DNA of 64,000 nt from the NCBI RefSeq assembly GCF_017939615.1, contig NZ_JAGKSR010000002.1:186001-250000 (forward strand), written 5' to 3'. The position numbers and the translations under genes are program-made. The notes under the pieces are model-generated. The model did no database searches and had not been told where the DNA came from. It saw only the letters and a list, made by a program, of their open reading frames with translations. The stretch comes from Microbacterium sp. BLY (GTDB taxonomy: Bacteria; Actinomycetota; Actinomycetes; Actinomycetales; Microbacteriaceae). Positions 33,458-42,123 of the stretch are shown here, piece by piece; position 1 is the first letter of the stretch, and each line of letters begins with the position of its first letter.

Positions 33458-33637
33458 ATGATCTCTCGCGCGCGTTCGCTTCTCCGTGCCTTCCACGACG
33501 ATGAACGGGGCGACGTCCCGGGATGGGTGCTTGTCACGCTGATGACCGCGGGACTCGTGGTACTCATCTGGGCGGTCGCGGGCCCGGCGCTCACGTCGCT
33601 GTTCGAACAGGCCATCCAGCGGGTGTCGGGGCTCTGA
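33458..33637 (+). CDS. Small Flp-like pilin of the Tad system
   Basis: A 59-residue protein: a basic N-terminal leader (MISRARSLLRAFHDDERG), then a hydrophobic helix (VPGWVLVTLMTAGLVVLIWAV) and a short amphipathic tail. This is the size and layout of actinobacterial Flp pilins, with prepilin peptidase cleavage probably after Gly18. The usual Glu at position +5 is not present, so it may be a divergent pilin or a pseudopilin. It directly precedes tadE-like genes. A second, split copy lies at 29656/32871. Confidence 0.75.
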   Translation: MISRARSLLRAFHDDERGDVPGWVLVTLMTAGLVVLIWAVAGPALTSLFEQAIQRVSGL

Positions 33638-33638
33638 C

Positions 33639-34037
33639 GTGCGGCTGTCCGCCGCCCTCGACGAGCGCGGGTCGAACCCGGTGGAGTTCGTGCTGGTCGG
33701 CACGCTGCTGACCGCCCTCACCCTCGCGGTGCTGCAGCTGGCCTTCGCGATCTACGTGCGTAACGTCCTCCACGACGCGGCCGTCGAGGGGGCGTACTAC
33801 GCGGCTCTCGCCGACACCACCACGCAGGAGGGGGAGGAGCGGGCGCGCGAGGTCATCCGCCGCGCGGTCGGTGCCTCGTATGCGGACGACATCACCGTCG
33901 CGCCGTCCCGGCAGGGCGAGAAGGGCACCGTCGAGGTGTGCATCCGTGCCACGCTTCCGGTGTTCGGGCTGCTCGGGGTGCCTGCCGGACTGCAGGTGGA
34001 GGCCCAGGCCCCGGCGGAGTCGTTCGATGCGGAATGA
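33639..34037 (+). CDS. TadE-like pseudopilin
   Basis: A 132-residue protein with a short basic N-terminus, the conserved GSNPVEFVLV motif leading into a transmembrane helix (about 13-35), and a C-terminal extracytoplasmic beta region (GTVEVCIRATLPVFGLLG). This is the TadE plan: a minor pilin-like protein of the Tad apparatus. GTG start one base after the pilin stop. The next gene overlaps its end by 11 bases. Confidence 0.88.
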   Translation: MRLSAALDERGSNPVEFVLVGTLLTALTLAVLQLAFAIYVRNVLHDAAVEGAYYAALADTTTQEGEERAREVIRRAVGASYADDITVAPSRQGEKGTVEVCIRATLPVFGLLGVPAGLQVEAQAPAESFDAE

Positions 34038-34461
34038 GGCGGGTTCGAGTTCGCTGGAGTTCATCGCGGTCGGCGTCCTGCTGCTCGTCCCGCTCCTCTA
34101 CCTCGTGATCGCGATCGGCGCAGTGCAGGAGCAATCCCTGGGCGTCGAAGCCGCCGCGCGTCAGGCCGCCCGGGCCCTCGCGGCGGCGCCGACCACCGCG
34201 CAGGGTGCCGAACGCGGCGAGCAGGTGCTGGCAGGGATCATCGACGAGTACGGCCTCGACCCCGACGCGATCGAGGTCGCCGTCACCTGCACCCCGCGGA
34301 GCACGGCATGCCCCACGGCGGGAGCGACGGTGCGGGTGACGGTCTCGACGCGGGTGGCGCTGCCGCTGGTCCCGAGCGTGCTCGGTCTGGACGAAGCCGT
34401 ATCGGTCCCGGTCGAAGCCGTGTCGGTGCAGAAGGTGTCCCGGCGGGGGAGCGACGGATGA
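34027..34461 (+). CDS. Second TadE/TadF-like pseudopilin
   Basis: A 144-residue protein with AGSSSLEFIAVGVLLLVPLLYL at the N-terminus (TadE-type Glu followed by a transmembrane helix), then a secreted part with two Cys and ATVRVTVSTRVALPLVPSVLG. Likely TadF-equivalent in the pilus base. ATG at 34027 overlaps the end of the previous gene and its stop overlaps the next start (ATGA). Confidence 0.87.
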   Translation: MRNEAGSSSLEFIAVGVLLLVPLLYLVIAIGAVQEQSLGVEAAARQAARALAAAPTTAQGAERGEQVLAGIIDEYGLDPDAIEVAVTCTPRSTACPTAGATVRVTVSTRVALPLVPSVLGLDEAVSVPVEAVSVQKVSRRGSDG

Positions 34462-34898
34462 GAGTGCGTGTTCTCGGACGGGCCGGCAGTGCGGCGGATG
34501 CCGACGACGGGAGCGTCCTTCTCCTCGTCCTCGGGTATCTCCTGCTCGCGCTGGCCGTGATCTTCGTCTGTGCCTGTGCGACGGATCTCTACGTCGCGCA
34601 GAAGCGCCTGGACGGGCTCGCCGACGCGGCGGCGCTCGCCGGCGCCGACGGGTTCACGGTGCAGGTGGTGGGGGAGACGCCGCAGGCCGCGCTCACCGAC
34701 GACGGGGTCTCGGCGGAGGCGCGTCCGCTCGTCAGCGACGCCGGCTTCGAGGCGACCGTCGTCGAGGCGGGCACGCCTGACGGCGTCAGCGCCCGCGTCA
34801 CGGTCGCGGCGGTCTGGCACCCGCCGCTGATCTCGCCCTTCGTCCCCGACGGGATGACACTGCAGGCGACCGCGACGAGTCGCACGGCTCTGCGCTGA
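34458..34898 (+). CDS. Rv3660c-neighbourhood TadG/TadE-like protein
   Basis: A 146-residue protein with DDGSVLLLVLGYLLLALAVIFVCA as an N-terminal membrane helix, then QKRLDGLADAAALAGADGF, the motif of TadG-type proteins in actinobacterial Tad loci. It is the last gene of the pilin-tadE-tadF-tadG string, coupled by an ATGA overlap. It probably anchors the pilus machinery at the envelope. Confidence 0.85.
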   Translation: MRVRVLGRAGSAADADDGSVLLLVLGYLLLALAVIFVCACATDLYVAQKRLDGLADAAALAGADGFTVQVVGETPQAALTDDGVSAEARPLVSDAGFEATVVEAGTPDGVSARVTVAAVWHPPLISPFVPDGMTLQATATSRTALR

Positions 34899-35023
34899 TT
34901 CGTGGCTGTCGCGCTCTCCGGCGGGAATGCGCTCCCAGGGGACGATGGCGACGATTCGTGATGACATCCGAGTGTCTTCGTGTGAGGTGTTTGATATCTT
35001 CCATGTGTGCGAAATGACGCGAT

Positions 35024-35419
35024 ATGAACCTGCCCCGGACGGTCTTGGCTCTGGTTGCCGCGCTATTCGTCGTGGGGACGAGCGGGTGCGCGGGGTCAGG
35101 CGGAGGTTTCTCCGATCTGACGAGCGCGGCGTCGACGGGCATCGAGCTCCCCGCCGGCCTTCCCGCGAATGTGCTCCAAGGGTTCGAGGTCGACAGCGCG
35201 CGCTGGGTCGGCGCCAGCGGTGACGCGGATGTGTGGGTCGCGCACGGCGAAGAGCATCCGATCTGCTTCCTGACGTCGTCCGGCGACCGCTGGTTCAGCG
35301 CATGCGGAAGCGGCGGCACCTACTCCTTCGGCGATGAGACGTACTGGGTCATTCCCGACGGAGGCGCGGTCCCGGCGGAGGCGGTGCCCATCTCTCGGAA
35401 CGTGTATCGAGCCCCGTAG
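35024..35419 (+). CDS. Putative lipoprotein
   Basis: A 131-residue protein with a signal peptide and a lipobox ending in TSGC (Cys at about 22), followed by a Gly-rich linker and a small beta-rich domain with two Cys. It would be anchored to the outer face of the membrane. No known domain. ATG at 35024 lies in a lower-GC upstream region with TATCTT about 30 bases before it as a possible -10; no clear Shine-Dalgarno. Confidence 0.7.
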   Translation: MNLPRTVLALVAALFVVGTSGCAGSGGGFSDLTSAASTGIELPAGLPANVLQGFEVDSARWVGASGDADVWVAHGEEHPICFLTSSGDRWFSACGSGGTYSFGDETYWVIPDGGAVPAEAVPISRNVYRAP

Positions 35420-35431
35420 GCGCGCGATCGC

Positions 35432-36715
35432 TCAGTCGCCCTCCGGCGGGGCCGGGGCGCCCGGGGGAGTGCGGGGCACGAACCGGGGGATCCAGCGGAG
35501 GAATCCGGCCGCGCCGACGAGCCCGATCACGCCCATCGCTCCCGCCGCGAACGACAGGGACGCGATCGCCGTGATGCCGGAGACGAGGAGCGGGGCCACC
35601 GCGCCACCGGCGTCGGTCAGGGTCCGCCACGAGCCGAGGAAGGCCGCGGGGTCGCGTCGGGGCGCCACGTCCGCCCCCAAGGTCAGCAGGATGCCGCTCG
35701 ACAGTCCGTTGCCGACCCCGAGCACGGCCGCGAACATGCCGAACCAGAGCACCGCGGAATCGAGGTCGTGTGTGACCGACAGGGCGAGGAACCCGGCGCC
35801 CATCAGCACCATCGCGGGCATCGCCGCCCAGAGCCGACCGAAGCGGTCCATCACCTGCCCGCTCGCATAGAACAGGGCGAAGTCGATCGCTCCGGAGACG
35901 CCGACGACGAGCGCGATGGTCGAGGCGTCGAGGCCCAGCGAGAGCCCCCACAAGGGCAGGACCACCTGTCGAGCCGAGCGCAGCGCCGAGAGAGACGCGG
36001 CGGCGAGCCCCAGCCGGCCGAGCACACCGCGCTGCCGCCACATCGTCTGGAAGATGCCCGCCCGCTCGATCGTCGGGATCGATCCGCTCACGGCCTCACC
36101 GCTGTCCTCCACGAACCGGTCGGTCGTGCGCAGAGGCGCCACGGTCTTCTCGGGATCGGGCCCGAAGAGCACCAGCACCACCATCACCACGAGGCAGGCG
36201 AGGAAGAACCAGATGGCCGCGGCCTCGGTGCCGAAGAGCTGGAGGAGCCCCGCGGAGACGAACGGTCCGATGAAGATGCCCAGACGGAAGCTCCCGCCGA
36301 GCAGGGAGAGCGATCGGGCGCGGAACGCCAGCGGCACCCGGGTGGTCATGAACGCATGCCGCGCCAGTCCGAAAGCGGCGGCGCACAGGCCGAGGAGGAA
36401 CACCGACGCCGCGAGGACCCCGAGCGACGGTGCGAACACCATCCCGGCGGCCGCGAGGATCGCGATGCCGCCCGCGATCACCATCGTGAAGCGCTCGCCG
36501 ATGCGTCCCACCGCCCATCCCGCCGGCAGGTTGCCGCAGAGCTGGCCGACCACGAGCGCCGAGGCGACGAGGGCCGCGAAAGCGACATCCGCCCCCATCG
36601 ACGCGGCGATCACGGGGATGAGCGGGATCACTGCCCCTTCGCCGAGCGAGAAGAGGACGGTCGGCAGGTACACCATCGGCCCGAACTGACGGAGGACCGT
36701 GGATGCACTGCTCAC
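35432..36715 (-). CDS. MFS transporter
   Basis: A 427-residue, 12-helix major facilitator with a long cytoplasmic loop after helix 6 (DPEKTVAPLRTTDRFVED...). Motif A region VGRIGERFTM follows helix 2. Probably a drug or metabolite exporter; substrate unknown. The start is placed at GTG 36715, because TAGCGT ends seven bases upstream; an in-frame GTG at 36724 lies inside that box. It is divergent from prfB across 83 bases. Confidence 0.88.
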   Translation of the reverse strand: MSSASTVLRQFGPMVYLPTVLFSLGEGAVIPLIPVIAASMGADVAFAALVASALVVGQLCGNLPAGWAVGRIGERFTMVIAGGIAILAAAGMVFAPSLGVLAASVFLLGLCAAAFGLARHAFMTTRVPLAFRARSLSLLGGSFRLGIFIGPFVSAGLLQLFGTEAAAIWFFLACLVVMVVLVLFGPDPEKTVAPLRTTDRFVEDSGEAVSGSIPTIERAGIFQTMWRQRGVLGRLGLAAASLSALRSARQVVLPLWGLSLGLDASTIALVVGVSGAIDFALFYASGQVMDRFGRLWAAMPAMVLMGAGFLALSVTHDLDSAVLWFGMFAAVLGVGNGLSSGILLTLGADVAPRRDPAAFLGSWRTLTDAGGAVAPLLVSGITAIASLSFAAGAMGVIGLVGAAGFLRWIPRFVPRTPPGAPAPPEGD

Positions 36716-36798
36716 GTCCCTCACGCTACTCCGCCCGGTGTCGGGCCCCCGACACCGCCGTCCCCGCAGGAGCGGGCGGCACGTTAGGCTGAGGTGTC

Positions 36799-37908
36799 AT
36801 GCTCGAACTAGATCTCTCCGCCGAAATCCAGGCGCTCAGGCACACCTTCGGCGACATCAGCGAGGTCGTCGATGTCAACCGTCTCCGCGAGGACATCGCG
36901 CGGCTCAGCGAAGAGGCCGGCGCGCCCGACCTCTGGGACGACACCGAGAACGCGCAGAAGGTCACCAGCGCCCTGAGCCACCGCCAGTCGGAGCTCGCCC
37001 GCATCACCGGCATCGCCCAGCGCCTCGATGACCTCGAGGTGCTCGTCGATCTGGCGAACGAGATGGGCGACGAGGAGTCGGCGATCGAGGCGCGCAAGGA
37101 GCTGCAGACGCTCACCGACCTCATCAACCAGCTGGAGGTGCAGACGCTGCTCGACGGCGAGTACGACGACCGCAGCGCGATCGTCACGATCCGCTCCGGT
37201 GCCGGCGGCGACGACGCCACCGACTTCGCCGAGATGCTCATGCGCATGTACCTGCGCTGGGCGGAGCGCCACAAGTACCCCGTGAAGGTCATGGACACCT
37301 CGTACGCGGAGGGCGCCGGCATCAAGTCCGCGACCTTCGAGATCGACGCGCCCTACGCCTTCGGCACGATCTCCGTCGAGGCCGGGACCCACCGCCTCGC
37401 GCGCATCAGCCCGTTCGGCTCCGCGGACAAGCGCCAGACGTCGTTCGCCGCCGTCGAGGTCATCCCGCTCATGGAAGAGGCGACCGAGGTCGACATCCCC
37501 GAGAGCGACATCCGGGTGGACGTCTTCCGCTCCTCCGGTCCCGGTGGGCAGTCGGTCAACACCACCGACTCCGCGGTGCGCATCACGCACCTCCCGACCG
37601 GCATCGTCGTGTCGATGCAGAACGAGAAGTCGCAGATCCAGAACCGCGCCGCGGCGATGCGCGTGCTGCAGAACCGCCTCCTTCTGCTGCAGAAGGAGCA
37701 GGAGGCCGCCAAGAAGAAGGAGCTCGCGGGCAACATCACCGCGAGCTGGGGCGACCAGATGCGCTCCTACTTCCTCTACGGTCAGCAGCTCGTGAAGGAC
37801 CTCCGCACCGGACAGGAATCCGGCAACCCGGCCGCCGTGTTCGACGGCGACCTCGACGACTTCATCTCGGCGGGCATCCGCTGGCGCAAGCGCAAAGACG
37901 AAGACTGA
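36799..37908 (+). CDS. prfB: Peptide chain release factor 2
   Basis: Recognises UGA and UAA stop codons and triggers peptide release. The 369-residue protein has the RF2 codon-recognition tripeptide SPF (204-206) and the catalytic GGQ (249-251) in SSGPGGQSVNTTDSAVRITH. The frame is continuous from ATG at 36799: no programmed +1 frameshift site is present. TAGGCT lies eight bases before the ATG. A very strong hairpin follows. Confidence 0.97.
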   Translation: MLELDLSAEIQALRHTFGDISEVVDVNRLREDIARLSEEAGAPDLWDDTENAQKVTSALSHRQSELARITGIAQRLDDLEVLVDLANEMGDEESAIEARKELQTLTDLINQLEVQTLLDGEYDDRSAIVTIRSGAGGDDATDFAEMLMRMYLRWAERHKYPVKVMDTSYAEGAGIKSATFEIDAPYAFGTISVEAGTHRLARISPFGSADKRQTSFAAVEVIPLMEEATEVDIPESDIRVDVFRSSGPGGQSVNTTDSAVRITHLPTGIVVSMQNEKSQIQNRAAAMRVLQNRLLLLQKEQEAAKKKELAGNITASWGDQMRSYFLYGQQLVKDLRTGQESGNPAAVFDGDLDDFISAGIRWRKRKDED

Positions 37909-37911
37909 CAC

Positions 37912-37952
37912 CACGACGAAGGCCCCGGGGAATCCCCGGGGCCTTCGTCGTG
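37912..37952. terminator. Shared bidirectional terminator (prfB and the DUF2510 gene)
   Basis: CACGACGAAGGCCCCGGGG pairs perfectly over 19 bp with its complement around AAT. It lies between two convergent genes (stops at 37908 and 37969) and can serve both. Confidence 0.9.
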
Positions 37953-37968
37953 CGCGGAGCGCTGCGCG

Positions 37969-39381
37969 TCAGCGCGCGGTGGCCTCGACGGTCACCCGGG
38001 CGACCTCCTGCAGCAGTTCGTCGGTGATGACCACGACGTACGACGAGCTCTGGGCGACGTCGAACGAGATCGTGCCCTCGGCGGACTTGCCGGCCGTGAG
38101 CTCCCCGGACTCGAGGGTGGCGTCGCCGAAGATGTCGTAGTCGCCCTCCGTGCCGTCCGCGGTCTCGACCGCGAAGTAGAGCGGGTTGACGTATGTCGTG
38201 CCGTCGAGGGACTCCCACGCGAGATCCAGCACCAGGTATCCGCCGTTGGTGGCCTCGAACGAGGAGCCGTTGGATGTGCCCCACGTGGCCGACCGGATCG
38301 TGACTTCGGCGGTGCCGGACATCTGCGGAACCGTCACGGCCTCGCCGAGCGTCCCCTCGGAGACCTCGCCCGTGCCGCCGTCGGTGTCCGGCGCGGTCGT
38401 CTCGGTGCCGTCGCCGAAGTCAGGGAGGGTGTCCGGGCGTACGGAGTTCGCGACCGTGACGACGAAGACGATGCTCACGATGATCGCGACGATCCCGCCG
38501 AGCACGGACACCCCGAGGCCGGTGATGCCCGGCCACTTCGTGCCCTTCAGGAACAGCGAGATCAGCGAGACGATGAACCCGGCCGCGAGCAAGAACCACG
38601 CGAACGGAAGGGTGAGCGGGATGAACGCGAGGATGAGACCGAGAGCGGCGATCCCCAGGCCCACCAGGCCGAGGACGGACACCTTCTTCGGCCCTTCCGG
38701 AGCAGTCGTCGCGCCCGGGTACGGCTGGCCCGGGTACGGCTGCCCGGGATAGGGAGCCTGGCCCGGGTACTGGCCGGCCGACGGCTGCCCCGGGTACCCG
38801 CCGGCGCTCTGCTGACCCGGGTACCCGCCGGCGCTCTGCTGCCCCGGGTAGGCGCCCGGCGCCGCATAGCCGCTCTGGCCGGAGTACGCGCTCTGGCCGG
38901 GTGGAACCGGCGCTGCCGGAGGCGCGGTCGCCAGGCCGCCGTCGGCCGCCGGCGGGACCACGGGCGCCGCCCCGGGGAGGTCATGCGCGCCGCTGGCCGG
39001 CGCGGTCCAGTCCTGCGCGGGCTCGGGCGAGACGATGAAGTCGGTCGCGGGCTCGTCCGGGGCGATCTCGCGCTCCGCGGCGACCGCCGCGGGGGTGGAC
39101 GGCTCCGTGGCAGACGCCGCGGCGGCCTCCTCGATCGGGGCGACCGGAGTGTCCTCGGGAACGCTCGCGGGCGGCGCGTCCTCGGGAACGCTCGCGACGG
39201 CGTCCTCCGAGGCCGCGGAAGCGCTGTCCGCGGGCGTGCTCTCCGCGGGGGTGGTCTCCGCGACCGCCTCGTCGGTCGCCGCAGCGGTCGTGTCGGGTGC
39301 GAAGTGCTCCGTCCACTGCTGGCCGTCCCACCAGCGCAGGCGCCCGGAACCGTCGTCGTACCAGCCGGCAGGTGTCGTCAT
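37969..39381 (-). CDS. DUF2510 domain membrane protein with Pro/Gly/Gln repeats
   Basis: A 470-residue protein: an N-terminal DUF2510 motif (AGWYDDGSGRLRWWDGQQWTEH), an acidic Ala/Glu/Pro region, a repeat region of GGYPGQQSA-like and YPGQP units (about 180-225), two to three membrane helices (about 235-320), and an extracytoplasmic C-terminal domain resembling a DUF4352/telokin-like fold that probably faces outside. ATG at 39381 has GGAGGGG upstream. Role unknown; such proteins are common in Actinobacteria. Confidence 0.85.
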   Translation of the reverse strand: MTTPAGWYDDGSGRLRWWDGQQWTEHFAPDTTAAATDEAVAETTPAESTPADSASAASEDAVASVPEDAPPASVPEDTPVAPIEEAAAASATEPSTPAAVAAEREIAPDEPATDFIVSPEPAQDWTAPASGAHDLPGAAPVVPPAADGGLATAPPAAPVPPGQSAYSGQSGYAAPGAYPGQQSAGGYPGQQSAGGYPGQPSAGQYPGQAPYPGQPYPGQPYPGATTAPEGPKKVSVLGLVGLGIAALGLILAFIPLTLPFAWFLLAAGFIVSLISLFLKGTKWPGITGLGVSVLGGIVAIIVSIVFVVTVANSVRPDTLPDFGDGTETTAPDTDGGTGEVSEGTLGEAVTVPQMSGTAEVTIRSATWGTSNGSSFEATNGGYLVLDLAWESLDGTTYVNPLYFAVETADGTEGDYDIFGDATLESGELTAGKSAEGTISFDVAQSSSYVVVITDELLQEVARVTVEATAR

Positions 39382-39556
39382 GGGGGTCCCCTCCGTGTGT
39401 GCGCTCGCACGATGGACGCGAGTCGACACTCCATGTATAGCAGCGGGGAGGGACGCCGATGTGGTCGGAGGACGGGGAGGAATACCCATGTCGCCTGCGG
39501 CGCCGCGGGGTGTCGCACGCGGCCGCGGCCGGTGCCGCGCTTAGGCTCGAATCGCC

Positions 39557-40663
39557 ATGATTCGGTTCGAGAACGTCACGAAGCGCTACCGCGGGACGTC
39601 GAAGCCCGCCCTGTCCGGTGTCGACTTCGAGGTCCAGCGCGGGGAGTTCGTCTTCCTCGTCGGTGCCTCGGGTTCCGGCAAGTCGTCCTGCCTGCGTCTG
39701 ATCCTGCGCGAGGACGTGCCGACCAGCGGTCGTGTCGCCGTCCTCGGCCGCGACCTGCGGGCCCTCGCCAACCGGAAGGTGCCCTACTTCCGACGCCACA
39801 TCGGCTCGGTCTTCCAGGACTTCCGGCTGCTGCCCTCCAAGACGGTCGCGCAGAACGTCGCCTTCACACTGCAGGTCACCGGCTCCTCGCGGGGCTTCAT
39901 CCAGCAGGCCGTCCCCGAGGCGCTCGCGCTCGTCGGGCTCGACGGCAAGGAGAAGCGCATGCCGCACGAGCTCTCCGGCGGTGAGCAGCAGCGCGTCGCG
40001 ATCGCCCGGGCCCTCGTCAACCGTCCGCAGGTGCTGCTCGCCGACGAGCCCACCGGAAACCTGGATCCCGCGACCTCCGTCGACATCATGCAGCTGCTCG
40101 CCCGCATCAACGCCGGCGGCACCACGGTGCTGATGGCCACGCACGAGGCCGGATTCGTCGACCAGATGCGTCGTCGCGTCATCGAGCTCCGTGACGGAGA
40201 GATGGTCCGCGACGAGGTGCACGGCGGGTACGGCGACACCTCCAACATCCCGCGCCTCGGGCCGGAAGAGGTGCGCGGTGCCGCCGCCGCCGCCGCCCTG
40301 ACCGCCGTGCAGGAGGTGCAGCGGCAGACCGCCGACCTCTCCGTGGTCCGCGCCGCCCTCGCCGAAGAGCTGGACGCGCAGCGCCGGGCCGCCGCCGCGG
40401 CGCCCGCTGTCACCAAGCCCGCCGCCGAACCGAGACCGCAGGTGGTCGAGCCGCCCGAGCCCGAGCGGGACGCCGGGGTGGTCGAGCCGCCCGACGCCGT
40501 GGAGCAGCCCGCACCGGAGCAGCCGGCAGCCGAGCGCGCCGCCGCGCTGCCGCCGCGCACCCACCCGATCGTGATCCCTGAGGTGGATGTCGCCGAACTC
40601 GGCGTCGCCGACCGCCTCGGACTGTCCGACCAGGACGACGAGGAAGTGGGCCCGACCTCATGA
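39557..40663 (+). CDS. ftsE: Cell division ATP-binding protein FtsE with long C-terminal tail
   Basis: The ABC ATPase partner of FtsX; together they control peptidoglycan hydrolases at the septum. Residues ~1-220 are standard FtsE: Walker [10 protein letters not shown] (36-44), [15 protein letters not shown] and [12 protein letters not shown]. The protein is 368 residues, about 140 more than E. coli FtsE: the tail is rich in Ala, Glu and Pro and ends with ordered-looking [25 protein letters not shown] lies nine bases before the ATG. The stop overlaps the ftsX start (ATGA). Confidence 0.95.
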   Translation: MIRFENVTKRYRGTSKPALSGVDFEVQRGEFVFLVGASGSGKSSCLRLILREDVPTSGRVAVLGRDLRALANRKVPYFRRHIGSVFQDFRLLPSKTVAQNVAFTLQVTGSSRGFIQQAVPEALALVGLDGKEKRMPHELSGGEQQRVAIARALVNRPQVLLADEPTGNLDPATSVDIMQLLARINAGGTTVLMATHEAGFVDQMRRRVIELRDGEMVRDEVHGGYGDTSNIPRLGPEEVRGAAAAAALTAVQEVQRQTADLSVVRAALAEELDAQRRAAAAAPAVTKPAAEPRPQVVEPPEPERDAGVVEPPDAVEQPAPEQPAAERAAALPPRTHPIVIPEVDVAELGVADRLGLSDQDDEEVGPTS

Positions 40664-41574
40664 GAATCGGCCTGATCTTGACCGAGGCCCTCGTCGGCCT
40701 GCGGCGCAACATCTCGATGGTGATCTCCGTCGTGCTCGTCACCTTCGTGTCGCTGACGTTCGTCGGTGCCGCGATCCTCATGCAGTCCCAGATCGGCGTG
40801 ATGCGGGGTTACTGGGCCGAGCGTGCCCAGGTCGCCGTGTACATGTGCTCGGCGGTCTCGGAGTCGGACACCTGTGTGGACGGGGCCGCGAGCGAGGAGC
40901 AGGTCGCCGCGGTGCGCGCCCAGCTCGAGGGCGACGCGTTGTCCCCGCTCATCAGCTCGGTGAGCTTCGACACGAAGGAGGAGACCTACGCCAAGCTCGT
41001 GGAGCAGGTCGGCGAGGAGCAGGCCAGCGTGCTCTCACCGGACCAGGCGTTCGAGGTCTTCTTCGTCACGATGAAAGACCCCGGGCAGTCGCAGGTCCTC
41101 GCCGAGGCGTTCAGCGGGCAGGCGGGTGTCGAACAGGTGCAGGACCAGCTCCAGTACCTCGAACCGCTGTTCTCCGCGCTCACGGTGGCGACCTACATCG
41201 CCGTCGGTATCGCCGTCCTCATGCTCATCGCCGCGACCCTGCTGATCGGTACGACCATCCGTCTGTCCGCCTACGCGAGACGGAAGGAGATCGGGATCAT
41301 GCGCCTGGTGGGTGCCTCGAACCGCTTCATCCAGACACCCTTCGTGCTCGAGGGCGTGTTCGCCGCCTTCCTGGGCTCGGCCCTCGCCAGCGCGGCGGTC
41401 GTGGCTGGCATGCACTTCGGCGTGAACGGCTACCTGCGCGGACGTGTGCCCTTCATCACCACGTGGGTGACGATGCAGGATGCGATCCTCGTGGTCCCGG
41501 TCCTGGTCGGCATCGGTGTCGTCCTCGCCGCCCTGTCCGCCGGGTTCGCGATCCGGCGCTGGCTGCGCACCTGA
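40660..41574 (+). CDS. ftsX: Cell division permease-like protein FtsX
   Basis: A 304-residue membrane protein with an N-terminal helix (about 22-43), an extracellular loop of ~125 residues with two Cys ([13 protein letters not shown]) that binds peptidoglycan-hydrolase partners, and three C-terminal helices with the FtsX motif [23 protein letters not shown]. Coupled to ftsE by ATGA. smpB follows 68 bases downstream, the usual actinobacterial order. Confidence 0.95.
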   Translation: MRIGLILTEALVGLRRNISMVISVVLVTFVSLTFVGAAILMQSQIGVMRGYWAERAQVAVYMCSAVSESDTCVDGAASEEQVAAVRAQLEGDALSPLISSVSFDTKEETYAKLVEQVGEEQASVLSPDQAFEVFFVTMKDPGQSQVLAEAFSGQAGVEQVQDQLQYLEPLFSALTVATYIAVGIAVLMLIAATLLIGTTIRLSAYARRKEIGIMRLVGASNRFIQTPFVLEGVFAAFLGSALASAAVVAGMHFGVNGYLRGRVPFITTWVTMQDAILVVPVLVGIGVVLAALSAGFAIRRWLRT

Positions 41575-41642
41575 TACTCTGAAAGGCTGCTCGACCGATC
41601 CGCTGTCGAGCCGTCCATCGCATCACAGCACAGGAGATCATC

Positions 41643-42119
41643 ATGCCCAGGGAACGCGGGGAGAAGGTCATCGCGACCAATCGTCGCGCGCGTCACGACT
41701 ACAACATCGAGAAGTCGTACGAGGCGGGGATGGTGCTCACCGGCACCGAGGTCAAGTCACTGCGCCAGGGGCGCGCGAACCTCAGCGACGGCTACGCGTT
41801 CGTGAAGGGCAACGAGGTCTTCCTGGACGCCGTGCACATCCCGGAGTACTCGCAGGGGCACTGGACGAACCACTCGGCCAAGCGCATCCGGAAGCTCCTC
41901 CTGCACCGGGAGGAGATCGCGAAGCTCGCGCACGCCGTCTCCGCCGGGGGATACACGCTCATCCCCCTGAAGCTGTACTTCTCGGACGGCCGCGCCAAGG
42001 TCGAGATCGCCCTCGCGAAGGGCAAGCGCGAGTTCGACAAGCGGCAGGCCCTCCGCGAGCGTCAGGACTCCAGGGAAGCCGAGCGCGCGATGCGCCTGCG
42101 CAACCGCATGGGCGAGTAG
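41643..42119 (+). CDS. smpB: SsrA-binding protein SmpB
   Basis: Binds tmRNA and delivers it to stalled ribosomes for trans-translation. The 158-residue protein has the family motifs [29 protein letters not shown] and [26 protein letters not shown] and the basic C-terminal tail. Ribosome-binding site AGGAGATC before the ATG. The tmRNA gene itself is not next to it. Confidence 0.97.
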   Translation: MPRERGEKVIATNRRARHDYNIEKSYEAGMVLTGTEVKSLRQGRANLSDGYAFVKGNEVFLDAVHIPEYSQGHWTNHSAKRIRKLLLHREEIAKLAHAVSAGGYTLIPLKLYFSDGRAKVEIALAKGKREFDKRQALRERQDSREAERAMRLRNRMGE

Positions 42120-42123
42120 CCGC

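Noticed and set aside
36799..36900. Programmed frameshift in prfB
   Set aside because: The frame is continuous from the ATG; no in-frame TGA after a CTT-type slip site.
38700..38880. Tandem repeats in the DUF2510 gene
   Set aside because: They encode the Pro/Gly/Gln repeat segment of the protein and keep the frame; an ordinary coding repeat.
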